A stretch of DNA of 17,128 nucleotides from Oscillospiraceae bacterium (lineage in GTDB: Bacteria; Bacillota_A; Clostridia; Oscillospirales; Oscillospiraceae), in contig JAFYLN010000143.1 in NCBI GenBank assembly GCA_017537045.1, positions 1-17,128 of the forward strand, read 5' to 3'. Shown in pieces: positions 1-6,258 of the stretch; the stretch's first letter is position 1; each line of letters begins with the position of its first letter. The position numbers and the translations under genes were made by a program. The notes beneath the pieces were generated by a model. That model was not told where the DNA came from. It made no database searches and saw only the letters and a program-made list of their open reading frames with translations.

Positions 1-299
1 CCAAGCTGCTGAACGCAGCCTGCGGCACCGAGTACACCCCCGAGCAGGTTCTGGAGATCGGCGAGCGTATCTACAACATTGAGAGAATGTTCAACAAGGC
101 CGCCGGCATGAAGCCCGAGGATGACCGCCTGCCCAAGCGTCTGCTGGAAGAACCCATCCCCGCAGGTCCCTCCAAGGGTCTGGTTTCCCAGCTGCCCGTC
201 ACCCTGCCCGAGTACTACAAGGTTCGTGGCTGGGAGGCTGCTTTCCCCACCGACGAGACTTTGAAGAGACTGGGTCTTGACGAATGCATCGGTAAGTAA
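1..299 (+). CDS. aldehyde:ferredoxin oxidoreductase, C-terminal end (partial)
   Basis: Only the last 98 codons are present, read in frame from base 3, ending in TAA. AOR-family enzymes oxidise aldehydes to carboxylic acids, or run in reverse, using a tungsto- or molybdo-bispterin and a [4Fe-4S] cluster in the cytoplasm. The tail has the family's closing pattern: a DRLPKRLLEEP block, a YYKVRGW motif and a final TDETLKRLGL helix. The complete AOR encoded at 2524-4431 ends in the same layout (DKLPKR, YYAARGW, TEATLRRL), so the two are paralogues. The metal and cluster ligands lie outside the window, so its substrate cannot be judged. A terminator follows directly. Family call firm; subfamily unknown. 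Confidence 0.9.
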   Translation, partial: KLLNAACGTEYTPEQVLEIGERIYNIERMFNKAAGMKPEDDRLPKRLLEEPIPAGPSKGLVSQLPVTLPEYYKVRGWEAAFPTDETLKRLGLDECIGK

Positions 300-313
300 G
301 TATCATAATAAAT

Positions 314-340
314 GGGGAGGGGTTCTGCCCCTCCCTTTTC
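314..340 (+). terminator. rho-independent terminator after first AOR
   Basis: An 8-bp stem (315-322 GGGAGGGG with 328-335 CCCCTCCC) closes a 5-base loop and is followed by TTTT. It starts 15 bases after the stop codon of the first AOR gene and separates it from the moaD-like gene cluster. Confidence 0.85.
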
Positions 341-395
341 CTAATCTGTTAACAGGAAGATAGATTGCGGTTTGCTGCACAATTTATCGATGGTC

Positions 396-504
396 TTGTA
401 GGGTCGATTATCAATTGCCCGCGCAGCGAAATGTTGCGAATTCGCATTGGATTTCGGCGAATACGTAATGTTCTACTGCGCAGGCGGCGAATCGCTGCCC
501 CTGC
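396..504. repeat. palindromic intergenic element / structured leader candidate
   Basis: This stretch between the AOR terminator and the moaD-like gene is dense in inverted repeats. GGGTCGATT (401-409) pairs with AATTGCCC (413-420) with one bulge. GCGCAG (421-426) pairs with CTGCGC (476-481). Inside that, CGAAAT (427-432) pairs with ATTTCG (451-456), and TGCGAATTCGCA (435-446) is a perfect 12-base palindrome. A further hairpin spans 478-504. The first hairpin resembles, from memory, short palindromic repeats common between genes of gut Clostridia; that is inference. It could instead be a cis-regulatory RNA for the downstream cofactor genes. No match to a known Moco riboswitch could be made by eye. 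Confidence 0.5.
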
Positions 505-525
505 AACATCCACGGAAGGGTGTAC

Positions 526-543
526 GGCAAACATCAGTTTGTC
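526..543 (+). promoter_or_regulatory. hairpin just upstream of the moaD-like start
   Basis: GGCAAAC (526-532) pairs with GTTTGTC (537-543) around an ATCA loop, 7 bp with one G-T pair. It ends about 7 bases before the ribosome binding site GGAAGGAG (549-556) of the gene starting at 562. It may shape translation initiation or simply be the last hairpin of the structured leader; no T-run follows, so it is not a terminator. Confidence 0.4.
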
Positions 544-561
544 TGTCCGGAAGGAGCTATT

Positions 562-783
562 ATGATCGAAGTTCGCCTATTTGCAGGTCTGCGTCAGGGC
601 AGACAAAAGGTTTATCAGATGGAAGCCTCCTCCATCAAAAATGTGCAGGATATTATGGATGTGCTGCATATTCACCGAAAGGAAGTCAATATCCTGCTGA
701 TCAACGGCTTTCATCAGAAGCCCGAAACAGAAGTGAAGGATGAAGACATTGTCTCTCTGTTCCCGGCGGTGGGAGGCGGCTGA
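562..783 (+). CDS. MoaD/ThiS-like sulfur-carrier protein (first copy)
   Basis: A 73-residue beta-grasp protein of the MoaD/ThiS type. Such carriers are adenylated at their C-terminal glycine by an E1-like enzyme, receive sulfur as a thiocarboxylate, and donate it to form the dithiolene of molybdopterin (used for both Mo and W cofactors). Visible features are an N-terminal MIEVRLFAGLR strand, the LLINGF strand near residues 45-50, the acidic turn KDEDIVSLFPAV and a terminal GGG. ATG 562 is chosen for its ribosome binding site GGAAGGAG, 5 bases upstream. The E1-like gene follows after 3 bases, so the two should be co-translated. The tail has three glycines rather than the usual two. Assignment to tungstopterin synthesis for the neighbouring AORs is inference. 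Confidence 0.85.
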   Translation: MIEVRLFAGLRQGRQKVYQMEASSIKNVQDIMDVLHIHRKEVNILLINGFHQKPETEVKDEDIVSLFPAVGGG

Positions 784-786
784 CCT

Positions 787-1458
787 ATGGAAGACCGGTA
801 TTTGCGGAATATTCCTGCTCTTACGCAGGAGGAATGTAACTGTTTGCATCAGAAACGGGTACTGATCGTCGGCTGCGGCGGTCTGGGCGGCAATCTGGTC
901 AGCATTTTTTCCCGCATTGGCGTTGGATACTTGCGAATCGTCGATGGCGATGTATTTGAAGCCACCAATCTGAACCGGCAGTTGTTCAGCGAAATTCCTG
1001 CCCTTGGCCGGAACAAGGCAAGGGTCGCAGCAGAAAGAATCGCCCGGATCAATCCGGAGATCACGGTGGATGCAGTGGAGTTTTTTCTGACGCAGGAAAA
1101 TGCTGCGGAACTGCTGCGGGATTGTGATATTGTTGTGGATGCGCTGGATAATATTCCCGGCCGCCGTCTTTTGGCTGCTGCCTGTGAAAAGGCCGGCATT
1201 CCGCTGGTATACGGTGCCATTTCCGGTTGGGTCGCCCAGTCGGCACTTTCCCTGCCTGGCGATAAGCTGGTGGAAAAGCTGTACCCGGAGGATATTGTGG
1301 TGCGGGATAAAAGTGTCCTCAGCTTTACTCCGGCGCTCTGCGCGTCCATGCAGGCAGCGCTGTGCATCAAATATCTGGCAGGCCGCCCGGTTGAAGCAGG
1401 AAGGATCTACTATTTTGATTTGCTGAATCAGGAATTTGAGACTATTTCCATGGTCTAG
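787..1458 (+). CDS. MoeB/ThiF-family E1-like adenylyltransferase
   Basis: A 223-residue ATP-dependent activating enzyme that should adenylate the C-terminal glycine of a MoaD-type carrier. The nucleotide-binding loop GCGGLG lies at residues 29-34. D53 in IVDGD, N61 to Q65 (NLNRQ), K77 in GRNKARV, and D117 with DN at 120-121 match the catalytic layout of MoeB/ThiF. The family's zinc-binding CxxC pairs are not present, and the protein is shorter than E. coli MoeB (about 250 residues), so it is a compact version. A ribosome binding site (GGAGGCGG) lies in the last codons of the preceding carrier gene, 3 bases separate them, and the next gene follows after 24. Partner is most likely one or both adjacent MoaD-like proteins. 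Confidence 0.88.
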   Translation: MEDRYLRNIPALTQEECNCLHQKRVLIVGCGGLGGNLVSIFSRIGVGYLRIVDGDVFEATNLNRQLFSEIPALGRNKARVAAERIARINPEITVDAVEFFLTQENAAELLRDCDIVVDALDNIPGRRLLAAACEKAGIPLVYGAISGWVAQSALSLPGDKLVEKLYPEDIVVRDKSVLSFTPALCASMQAALCIKYLAGRPVEAGRIYYFDLLNQEFETISMV

Positions 1459-1482
1459 TTATACAGAAAGTGAGGTGACACC

Positions 1483-2406
1483 ATGAAAATCGGCGCATTG
1501 ATCGTAACCACTGGTCTGAGTCGTGCTTCCGGTGTCACCGCTTTGCTTCCGGAGGTCGGTGCCATTTCTGCCGGTCAAAGAATGATTTCCGTTTTCCAGT
1601 GTGCGGGAGTTTCCATGGTCGGCCTGGTAGTCGGGCCGGAGGATAAAAAAACGGAGCGCCAGTTCACCCAGAGCGGTGTCATTTTTCTGCGGTGTAAAAA
1701 GAACACTTCATTCCTCGATGGTGTCCGGGAGGGTCTGCGGTTCATGCTGGGCAAATACGATCGGGTATTTGTGGTACCGGCAGATATGCTCTGGTTTTTG
1801 CCGGAAACACTCCGTACTCTGCTGCGCAGCAGCGCGCATATTGCGATTCCGGTCAGCAGCCATATCCATGGATGCCCCGTTCTTCTGGATAAAAACGCAA
1901 TGGAGGCCGTTTTGGAGGACGACTGCTGTAATGGCCTGGAGAACATCATCAAGAACTGCACCCTTTCCAGGGAATTTGTACCGGTAGCAGATTCTGGTAT
2001 TTTCCTGCGCGGCGAAAATACCGCCCACCGTGAAAGCATCATCAAGCAGCAGGATCAGCAGATGATTCGGCCGATGCTGGATATTTCACTGTGCAACGGA
2101 ACTGCGCTGTATGATCCAAGGCTTTCCATGCTGCTGCATCTTGTGGAGGAAACCCGCTCCGTGCGGGATGCCTGCAGTCTGATGCAGATATCCTACTCCG
2201 CCGCTTGGAATATGCTGAATCATGTGGAAGAGAAGCTGGGCTTTCCGCTGGTGGTACGTAATCGTGGCGGTGCAAGTGGCAGCGGCAGCCTTTTAACGAA
2301 AAAGGGAAAAGCATTGATGGATGCCTATGACTGTTTCTGTGCCCATCTGAATCAGGAAGCAAGGCAGCTTTACGACCAGCTTTTTGAAACAACCAAATGG
2401 AACTGA
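1483..2406 (+). CDS. MobA-like nucleotidyltransferase fused to ModE-type DNA-binding domain
   Basis: A 307-residue two-domain protein. Residues 1 to about 185 resemble MobA/MocA-type nucleotidyltransferases, which attach a nucleotide to molybdopterin: an N-terminal IGALIVTTGLSR strand-loop, a VFVVPADM strand at 95-102 matching the family's metal-binding Asp region, and HGCPVLL at 129-135. Residues about 196-285 are a ModE/LysR-like winged helix: helix-turn-helix near 226-250 (ISYSAAWNMLNHVEEKLG), then the glycine-rich wing RGGASGSGS and LTKKGKALM, typical of ModE. The usual LAAGxSxRMG..K signature is degenerate (GLSRASGVTALL, lacking the expected lysine), so the first domain may sense pterin or nucleotide rather than catalyse. 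GAGGTG precedes ATG 1483. Last gene before a terminator. Likely a regulator of tungsten/molybdenum cofactor or AOR genes; this role is inferred. Confidence 0.78.
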   Translation: MKIGALIVTTGLSRASGVTALLPEVGAISAGQRMISVFQCAGVSMVGLVVGPEDKKTERQFTQSGVIFLRCKKNTSFLDGVREGLRFMLGKYDRVFVVPADMLWFLPETLRTLLRSSAHIAIPVSSHIHGCPVLLDKNAMEAVLEDDCCNGLENIIKNCTLSREFVPVADSGIFLRGENTAHRESIIKQQDQQMIRPMLDISLCNGTALYDPRLSMLLHLVEETRSVRDACSLMQISYSAAWNMLNHVEEKLGFPLVVRNRGGASGSGSLLTKKGKALMDAYDCFCAHLNQEARQLYDQLFETTKWN

Positions 2407-2408
2407 TG

Positions 2409-2450
2409 CCCATAGAAGGTCTGTGCCTTCTATGGGTATTGTTGCTTTTT
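2409..2450 (+). terminator. rho-independent terminator after the MobA-ModE fusion gene
   Basis: A perfect 11-bp stem (2409-2419 CCCATAGAAGG with 2426-2436 CCTTCTATGGG) with a 6-base loop, followed by TATTGTTGCTTTTT. It lies 2 bases after the stop codon and separates this operon from the AOR operon. Confidence 0.92.
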
Positions 2451-2472
2451 ACAACATTCTGTATCTTACATG

Positions 2473-2501
2473 TTGAATTTTGTGCAGCGTGTATATATAA
2501 T
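2473..2501 (+). promoter_or_regulatory. sigma-A promoter of the AOR operon
   Basis: -35 TTGAAT (2473-2478) and a perfect -10 TATAAT (2496-2501) are separated by 17 bases. Transcription should start near 2507-2509, almost at the ribosome binding site AAAAGGAGG, giving a leader of only about 16 bases. This rules out the in-frame ATG at 2470 as the protein start. Confidence 0.8.
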
Positions 2502-2523
2502 AACAGAAAAGGAGGGATCGCCT

Positions 2524-4431
2524 ATGGCATCAAAATACGCAGGCTATATGGGCAAAGTTATCATGGTGGACTTAACCACGGAAGCTGTGTCCGAATACCC
2601 CTGGAGCGATGAACAAAGAGAACTGTACCTCGGCGGCAAAATTATGGCGGCCAGAATCCTCTGTGATCATCTGACGGGCAGGGAAACCGCTTTCAGCGAG
2701 GAAAACTGGGTGGTGATCTCCACCGGTCCTCTCACCGGAACCGGCGCACCCAGCTCCGCCCGGTTTAATATCTCCGCCTTGTCCCCACAGACAGGAATCC
2801 TCGCTTCCTCCAACTGCGGCGGCAGTTTCGGTTTTCATCTGAAGAAAGCAGGCTACGACGCTTTGATCCTGAAAGGAAAGTGCAGCCGCCACAGATGGCT
2901 GGAGATCAACGAAGATCAGTTTGTTTTCCACGATGCAGATGACCTCTGGGGAACAAAGGTAGGCGAATGTCAGGAAAAGCTTGCAGCCCTCACCGGTAAG
3001 AAAAAATTCGGCAAGCTGTGTATCGGCCCCGCCGGTGAGAATCTGGTGAAATATGCAGGCATTATTTCCGACGAGCGCGCCGCAGGCCGTACCGGCATGG
3101 GTGCGGTTCTGGGTTGGAAAAACTTGAAAGCCATCACCGTTACCGGCAGCAAGACGGTTCCTATCTACGACAAGGAAAAAACTACCGAATGGTGCAAAAA
3201 GTGGTTTGCTTACTTACAGAGCCATCCTCTCACCGGTAATCAGCTGCCCAAGGTGGGCACTGCTGGTCTGGTCAGTTCCATGCAGATGCGGGGTCTGCTG
3301 TCCACGAAAAACTATTCTGCCGGACAGTACGGGCATTTCGAGGATGTCAGCGGCGAGCGGCTTGCTGAGGAATTCAATATTACCAACAAGGGCTGCCTGA
3401 CCTGCCCCATCCGGTGCGCCAGAACCGTCATGGTGCAGGGCAAAGCCGTGAAAGGCCCCGAACTGGAGACGCTGGGTCTGCTGGGCGGCAATATCTGCAA
3501 CAACGACCTGCAGAAGATCCTGGACTGGAACTATGAGCTGGACGAATTGGGCATGGATACCATTTCCACTGCAAACACCATCGCCTACGCCATGGAGGCA
3601 AACGAAAAGGGTCTCTGGGACAATGGCTTGAAATTCGGTTCTGTTGATGAATTATCCGCTATTTTCGATGATATTGCCCACCGCCGCGGTATCGGTGACG
3701 AGTTGGCCGAGGGCAGCAAGCGGCTGAGTGAAAAGTACGGCGGCAAGGAATTTGCCATGCACAGCAAGGGCTTGGAGCTGGCCGCCTATGAGCCCCGCCG
3801 TGCGGTCGGTCAGGGCTTGGGCTACGCGGTGTCCAACCGCGGTGGCTGCCACTTAAACGGCGGATATCTGGTCATTCTGGAAGGCCTGGGTCTGAATGTG
3901 GATGCCCAGACACCCAAGGCAAAGGCAGATTTTACCATGCTGTTCCAGGATCTGATGGAGACGATCTCTGCATCCGGCCAGTGCCTGTTTACCTCCTATG
4001 CTTTCTTCCCGGGATTCCTGCTGACCAAGCCCAACGGTGTGATTACCCAGACCGTCAATAAGGTTGCCACCCATATCGGCGCTGCCGTCCGGCTGATCAA
4101 CAAATGTCCCAGAGTGGCTGCCCTGCATCTTCCAGTGTTCCACCACACCAAGATGATCAAGCTGGCCACCGGCATGTACATGGATTTCGGCAAGTACATT
4201 CAGATCGGAGAACGGGGCTATACCATGGAGCGCTACATCAACTGCAAATTCGGTATCAGTGAAGCAAACGATAAGCTTCCCAAGCGGCTGACTGATGTGC
4301 CGCAGGATCCCAATAATCCGAAAACAAAAATCCCGTTGGAAACCATGAAGAAGACCTACTATGCCGCCCGTGGCTGGGATCACAACGGCATCCCCACAGA
4401 AGCTACCCTGCGGCGGCTGAAGATCAAATGA
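2524..4431 (+). CDS. aldehyde:ferredoxin oxidoreductase family tungsto/molybdoenzyme
   Basis: A complete 635-residue AOR-family enzyme, cytoplasmic, expected to couple aldehyde/carboxylate conversion to ferredoxin. N-terminal part: MGKVIMVDLTTEAV, LGGKIMAARIL and STGPLTGTGAPSSARFN, the pterin-binding layout. [4Fe-4S] ligands are C291, C294, C298 (CLTCPIRC) and C487, matching the spacing of the Pyrococcus furiosus enzyme (288, 291, 295, 494). The first pterin-binding DxxGL motif is present as D340-ELGM. The second is altered: the residue equivalent to its Asp is S482 (SASGQC). ATG 2524 is used because AAAAGGAGG sits 8 bases upstream and the promoter lies just before. The downstream MoaD-like gene overlaps by ATGA. 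Tungsten is the usual metal of the family; substrate is unknown. Confidence 0.92.
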   Translation: MASKYAGYMGKVIMVDLTTEAVSEYPWSDEQRELYLGGKIMAARILCDHLTGRETAFSEENWVVISTGPLTGTGAPSSARFNISALSPQTGILASSNCGGSFGFHLKKAGYDALILKGKCSRHRWLEINEDQFVFHDADDLWGTKVGECQEKLAALTGKKKFGKLCIGPAGENLVKYAGIISDERAAGRTGMGAVLGWKNLKAITVTGSKTVPIYDKEKTTEWCKKWFAYLQSHPLTGNQLPKVGTAGLVSSMQMRGLLSTKNYSAGQYGHFEDVSGERLAEEFNITNKGCLTCPIRCARTVMVQGKAVKGPELETLGLLGGNICNNDLQKILDWNYELDELGMDTISTANTIAYAMEANEKGLWDNGLKFGSVDELSAIFDDIAHRRGIGDELAEGSKRLSEKYGGKEFAMHSKGLELAAYEPRRAVGQGLGYAVSNRGGCHLNGGYLVILEGLGLNVDAQTPKAKADFTMLFQDLMETISASGQCLFTSYAFFPGFLLTKPNGVITQTVNKVATHIGAAVRLINKCPRVAALHLPVFHHTKMIKLATGMYMDFGKYIQIGERGYTMERYINCKFGISEANDKLPKRLTDVPQDPNNPKTKIPLETMKKTYYAARGWDHNGIPTEATLRRLKIK

Positions 4432-4658
4432 TTACGGTAAAGCTTTACGGTCTGCTGCGGATCGAATCCGGCATCAGGGAGAAGCAGGTGGAGGCGAAAA
4501 CTGTTAAAGAGGTATTGCAGCAACTGGCAGATTGCGGCATTCCTGCAAAAGATCTTGACGGTTGTGTTATCATCGTGAACGGCAGTAATGCCAATAAGAA
4601 ACGTAAATTAACAGACGGTGACACGGTGGTGCTGATGTCCCCTGTGGCCGGCGGATGA
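4428..4658 (+). CDS. MoaD/ThiS-like sulfur-carrier protein (second copy)
   Basis: A 76-residue beta-grasp carrier: MITVKLYGLLRIESG first strand, CVIIVNGSN central strand, LTDGDTVVLMSPVAGG end. The C-terminal GG is the activation and thiocarboxylation site of MoaD-type proteins, so it should supply dithiolene sulfur to the pterin cofactor. Its ATG overlaps the AOR stop codon (ATGA, 4428-4431), indicating translational coupling and suggesting a carrier dedicated to this AOR. It differs clearly in sequence from the copy at 562-783, so this is not a recent duplication. No E1-like gene lies in this operon; the one at 787-1458 may serve both carriers. Confidence 0.85.
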   Translation: MITVKLYGLLRIESGIREKQVEAKTVKEVLQQLADCGIPAKDLDGCVIIVNGSNANKKRKLTDGDTVVLMSPVAGG

Positions 4659-4671
4659 AAGGAGAAAATAT

Positions 4672-5886
4672 ATGGAAATGCCCTATCAACTGGAAGTTTT
4701 ATGGTGCCGCACCTTTCAGAGCGTGCTGAAGATTGGCAACTACTTTATGGGTTACCGGATGCCCAAATACTTGGAAGGCCCCGGCAAGATTAAAGAATTG
4801 GGCGCATTCCTGAAGGAAAAGGGTATCAATGATGTGCTGGTGGTCACCGGCTCCGGCATGGTGCGCCGCGGTCAGGTGCAGCCCATGCTGGATGGTTTCG
4901 ATGAAAACGGCATCCGCTACACCGTCCAGACCTACGACACCACCGACCCCACCTCCGACGATGTGGAGCTGGGTTATAAGACCTATAAAGAGCATGGCTG
5001 TAAATCTATCGTGGCCATCGGCGGCGGCAGCCGCATCGACTGCGCCAAGGGTATCGCAGCCAAGGTCGTGCATCCGCGCAAGACGGTTGCCCAGCTGCAG
5101 GGACTTCTCAAAGTCCACTGGCCGATTCCTCCCTTTGTGGCCATCCCCACCACCTCCGGTGCCGGTTCCGAAACCACCGTGGCAGCGGTCATTACCGATT
5201 CTGCCACCCATCGGAAGGCTGCCATCAACGACCCGTTCCTGATCCCCAAGTACGCAGTCCTTGACCCGGAGCTGACGGTTGGACTGCCTCCTTATACCAC
5301 GGCTACTACCGGCATGGACGCACTGGCTCATGCGGTGGAAGCCTACACCAATAAGACCTATAACACCAAGCTGGAGAACAAGCTGGCAAAAGAAGCCGTC
5401 AAGCTGATCCACGACAATATTCTGGTTGCCTTTGAGGATGGCTCCAATCTGGAAGCCCGTCAGAATATGCAGCGTGGTGCATTCTATGCAGGCCGCGCCT
5501 TTACCCGTGGCTGTGTCGGTTATGTCCATGCCATCGGCCACACGCTGGGTGGCCTGTACGGCGTTGCCCATGGCCTTGCCATGGCGGTACTGCTGCCCCA
5601 TGTGATGAAGGAATTCGGTTCCTCCGCCCATAAGCGGCTGGCAGAGCTGGCGGATGTCTGCGGTATCAGCGGCAGAAACGATGCGGAAAAAGCCAATGCC
5701 TTCATCCGCTGGATTGAAGAAACCAATGCAAAGATGGGTCTGCCCGACAAGTTCGACGTGGTGCAGGATAAGGACATCGACCAAATGATCACCTGGGCCA
5801 AGAAAGAGGCCAATCCCTTGTACCCTGTTCCCACCATTTGGGGCAGAAAGGATTTCAGGCGCTTGATTGAGTCCATCCGCAAGTAA
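4672..5886 (+). CDS. iron-type (group III) alcohol dehydrogenase
   Basis: A 404-residue NAD(P)-dependent dehydrogenase of the iron-activated family, converting aldehydes and alcohols in the cytoplasm. The dinucleotide-binding motif GGGSRID is at 117-123 (usually GGGSPID) and the PTTSGAGSE loop follows. Predicted metal ligands are D216, H220, H286 and H300, with the same 4- and 14-residue spacings as FucO; HAIGH at 286-290 is also present. The start has AAAGGAG 8 bases upstream. The protein begins with about 25 residues (WCRTFQSVLKIGNYFMGYR) ahead of the usual first strand, a form seen in one subfamily. It ends the AOR-MoaD operon 13 bases after the MoaD-like gene, so it probably consumes or supplies the AOR aldehyde. 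Substrate is not deducible. Confidence 0.92.
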   Translation: MEMPYQLEVLWCRTFQSVLKIGNYFMGYRMPKYLEGPGKIKELGAFLKEKGINDVLVVTGSGMVRRGQVQPMLDGFDENGIRYTVQTYDTTDPTSDDVELGYKTYKEHGCKSIVAIGGGSRIDCAKGIAAKVVHPRKTVAQLQGLLKVHWPIPPFVAIPTTSGAGSETTVAAVITDSATHRKAAINDPFLIPKYAVLDPELTVGLPPYTTATTGMDALAHAVEAYTNKTYNTKLENKLAKEAVKLIHDNILVAFEDGSNLEARQNMQRGAFYAGRAFTRGCVGYVHAIGHTLGGLYGVAHGLAMAVLLPHVMKEFGSSAHKRLAELADVCGISGRNDAEKANAFIRWIEETNAKMGLPDKFDVVQDKDIDQMITWAKKEANPLYPVPTIWGRKDFRRLIESIRK

Positions 5887-5900
5887 AATCTGAAATCATG

Positions 5901-5955
5901 GAAACCCACAGCTGTTCCTGTTGCGCAGGAGTGGCTGTGGGTTTCTGAATTTTTA
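5901..5955 (+). terminator. rho-independent terminator of the AOR-MoaD-ADH operon
   Basis: A 12-bp perfect outer stem (5901-5912 GAAACCCACAGC with 5934-5945 GCTGTGGGTTTC) holds an inner TCCTG/CAGGA stem and is followed by TGAATTTTT. It begins 14 bases after the dehydrogenase stop. Confidence 0.9.
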
Positions 5956-5983
5956 GATAAATATAGAAAATGGTGCAACCATG

Positions 5984-5992
5984 TGATATACT
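5984..5992 (+). promoter_or_regulatory. extended -10 promoter of the truncated phosphatase-like gene
   Basis: TGATATACT is an extended -10 (TG at 5984-5985, TATACT at 5987-5992), with only a weak -35 17 bases upstream. A good ribosome binding site (GGGAGAG, 6009-6015) and ATG 6021 follow at normal distances, so the initiation signals look intact although the gene does not continue. Confidence 0.45.
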
Positions 5993-6020
5993 CATGTTAT
6001 CAATAACCGGGAGAGATAAA

Positions 6021-6059
6021 TATGACAAGAATACTATTCATATGCCACGGAAAGATTTG
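6021..6059 (+). pseudogene. start of a low-molecular-weight tyrosine phosphatase-like gene, truncated
   Basis: Twelve codons, MTRILFICHGKI, end in TGA. The sequence matches the opening strand and first half of the P-loop of low-molecular-weight protein tyrosine phosphatases (pattern ILFVCxGNICRS), with N changed to K and the rest of the loop missing. The promoter and ribosome binding site ahead look sound, so this is read as the severed front of a gene, possibly at an element integration junction. A deliberate 12-residue peptide is the less likely alternative. The match is short, so confidence is limited. Confidence 0.35.
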
Positions 6060-6190
6060 AGTCATGGACGATATGCCAATCTGTGCCACATTATACGACG
6101 GTTTGCAAGGTGTTTAACCTAGTTGTGCTACTAACGTACAACTTTTGAAGAAAATCACAATTTAGCCCCCAACATGACATGAAATATCAC

Positions 6191-6226
6191 AGCCGCCTCC
6201 GTGATGAGGGCGGCTATACTTTTGCA
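6191..6226 (+). terminator. possible terminator hairpin in the element scar
   Basis: AGCCGCC (6191-6197) pairs with GGCGGCT (6209-6215) around an 11-base loop and is followed by ATACTTTTGC. The stem is strong but the T-run is short; it could equally be a hairpin serving the minus-strand fragment ending at 6259. Confidence 0.35.
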
Positions 6227-6258
6227 TTGTTCATTTGCGGTAATCTTTTCGGATCCTG

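Noticed and set aside
396..561. Moco-type riboswitch
   Set aside because: The genetic context is suitable, but no recognisable core motif could be matched by eye; retained only as a structured-leader candidate.
365..565. Small open frames on both strands in the intergenic stretch before the moaD-like gene
   Set aside because: They coincide with inverted repeats, which create complementary Arg-rich translations on both strands, and have no ribosome binding sites.
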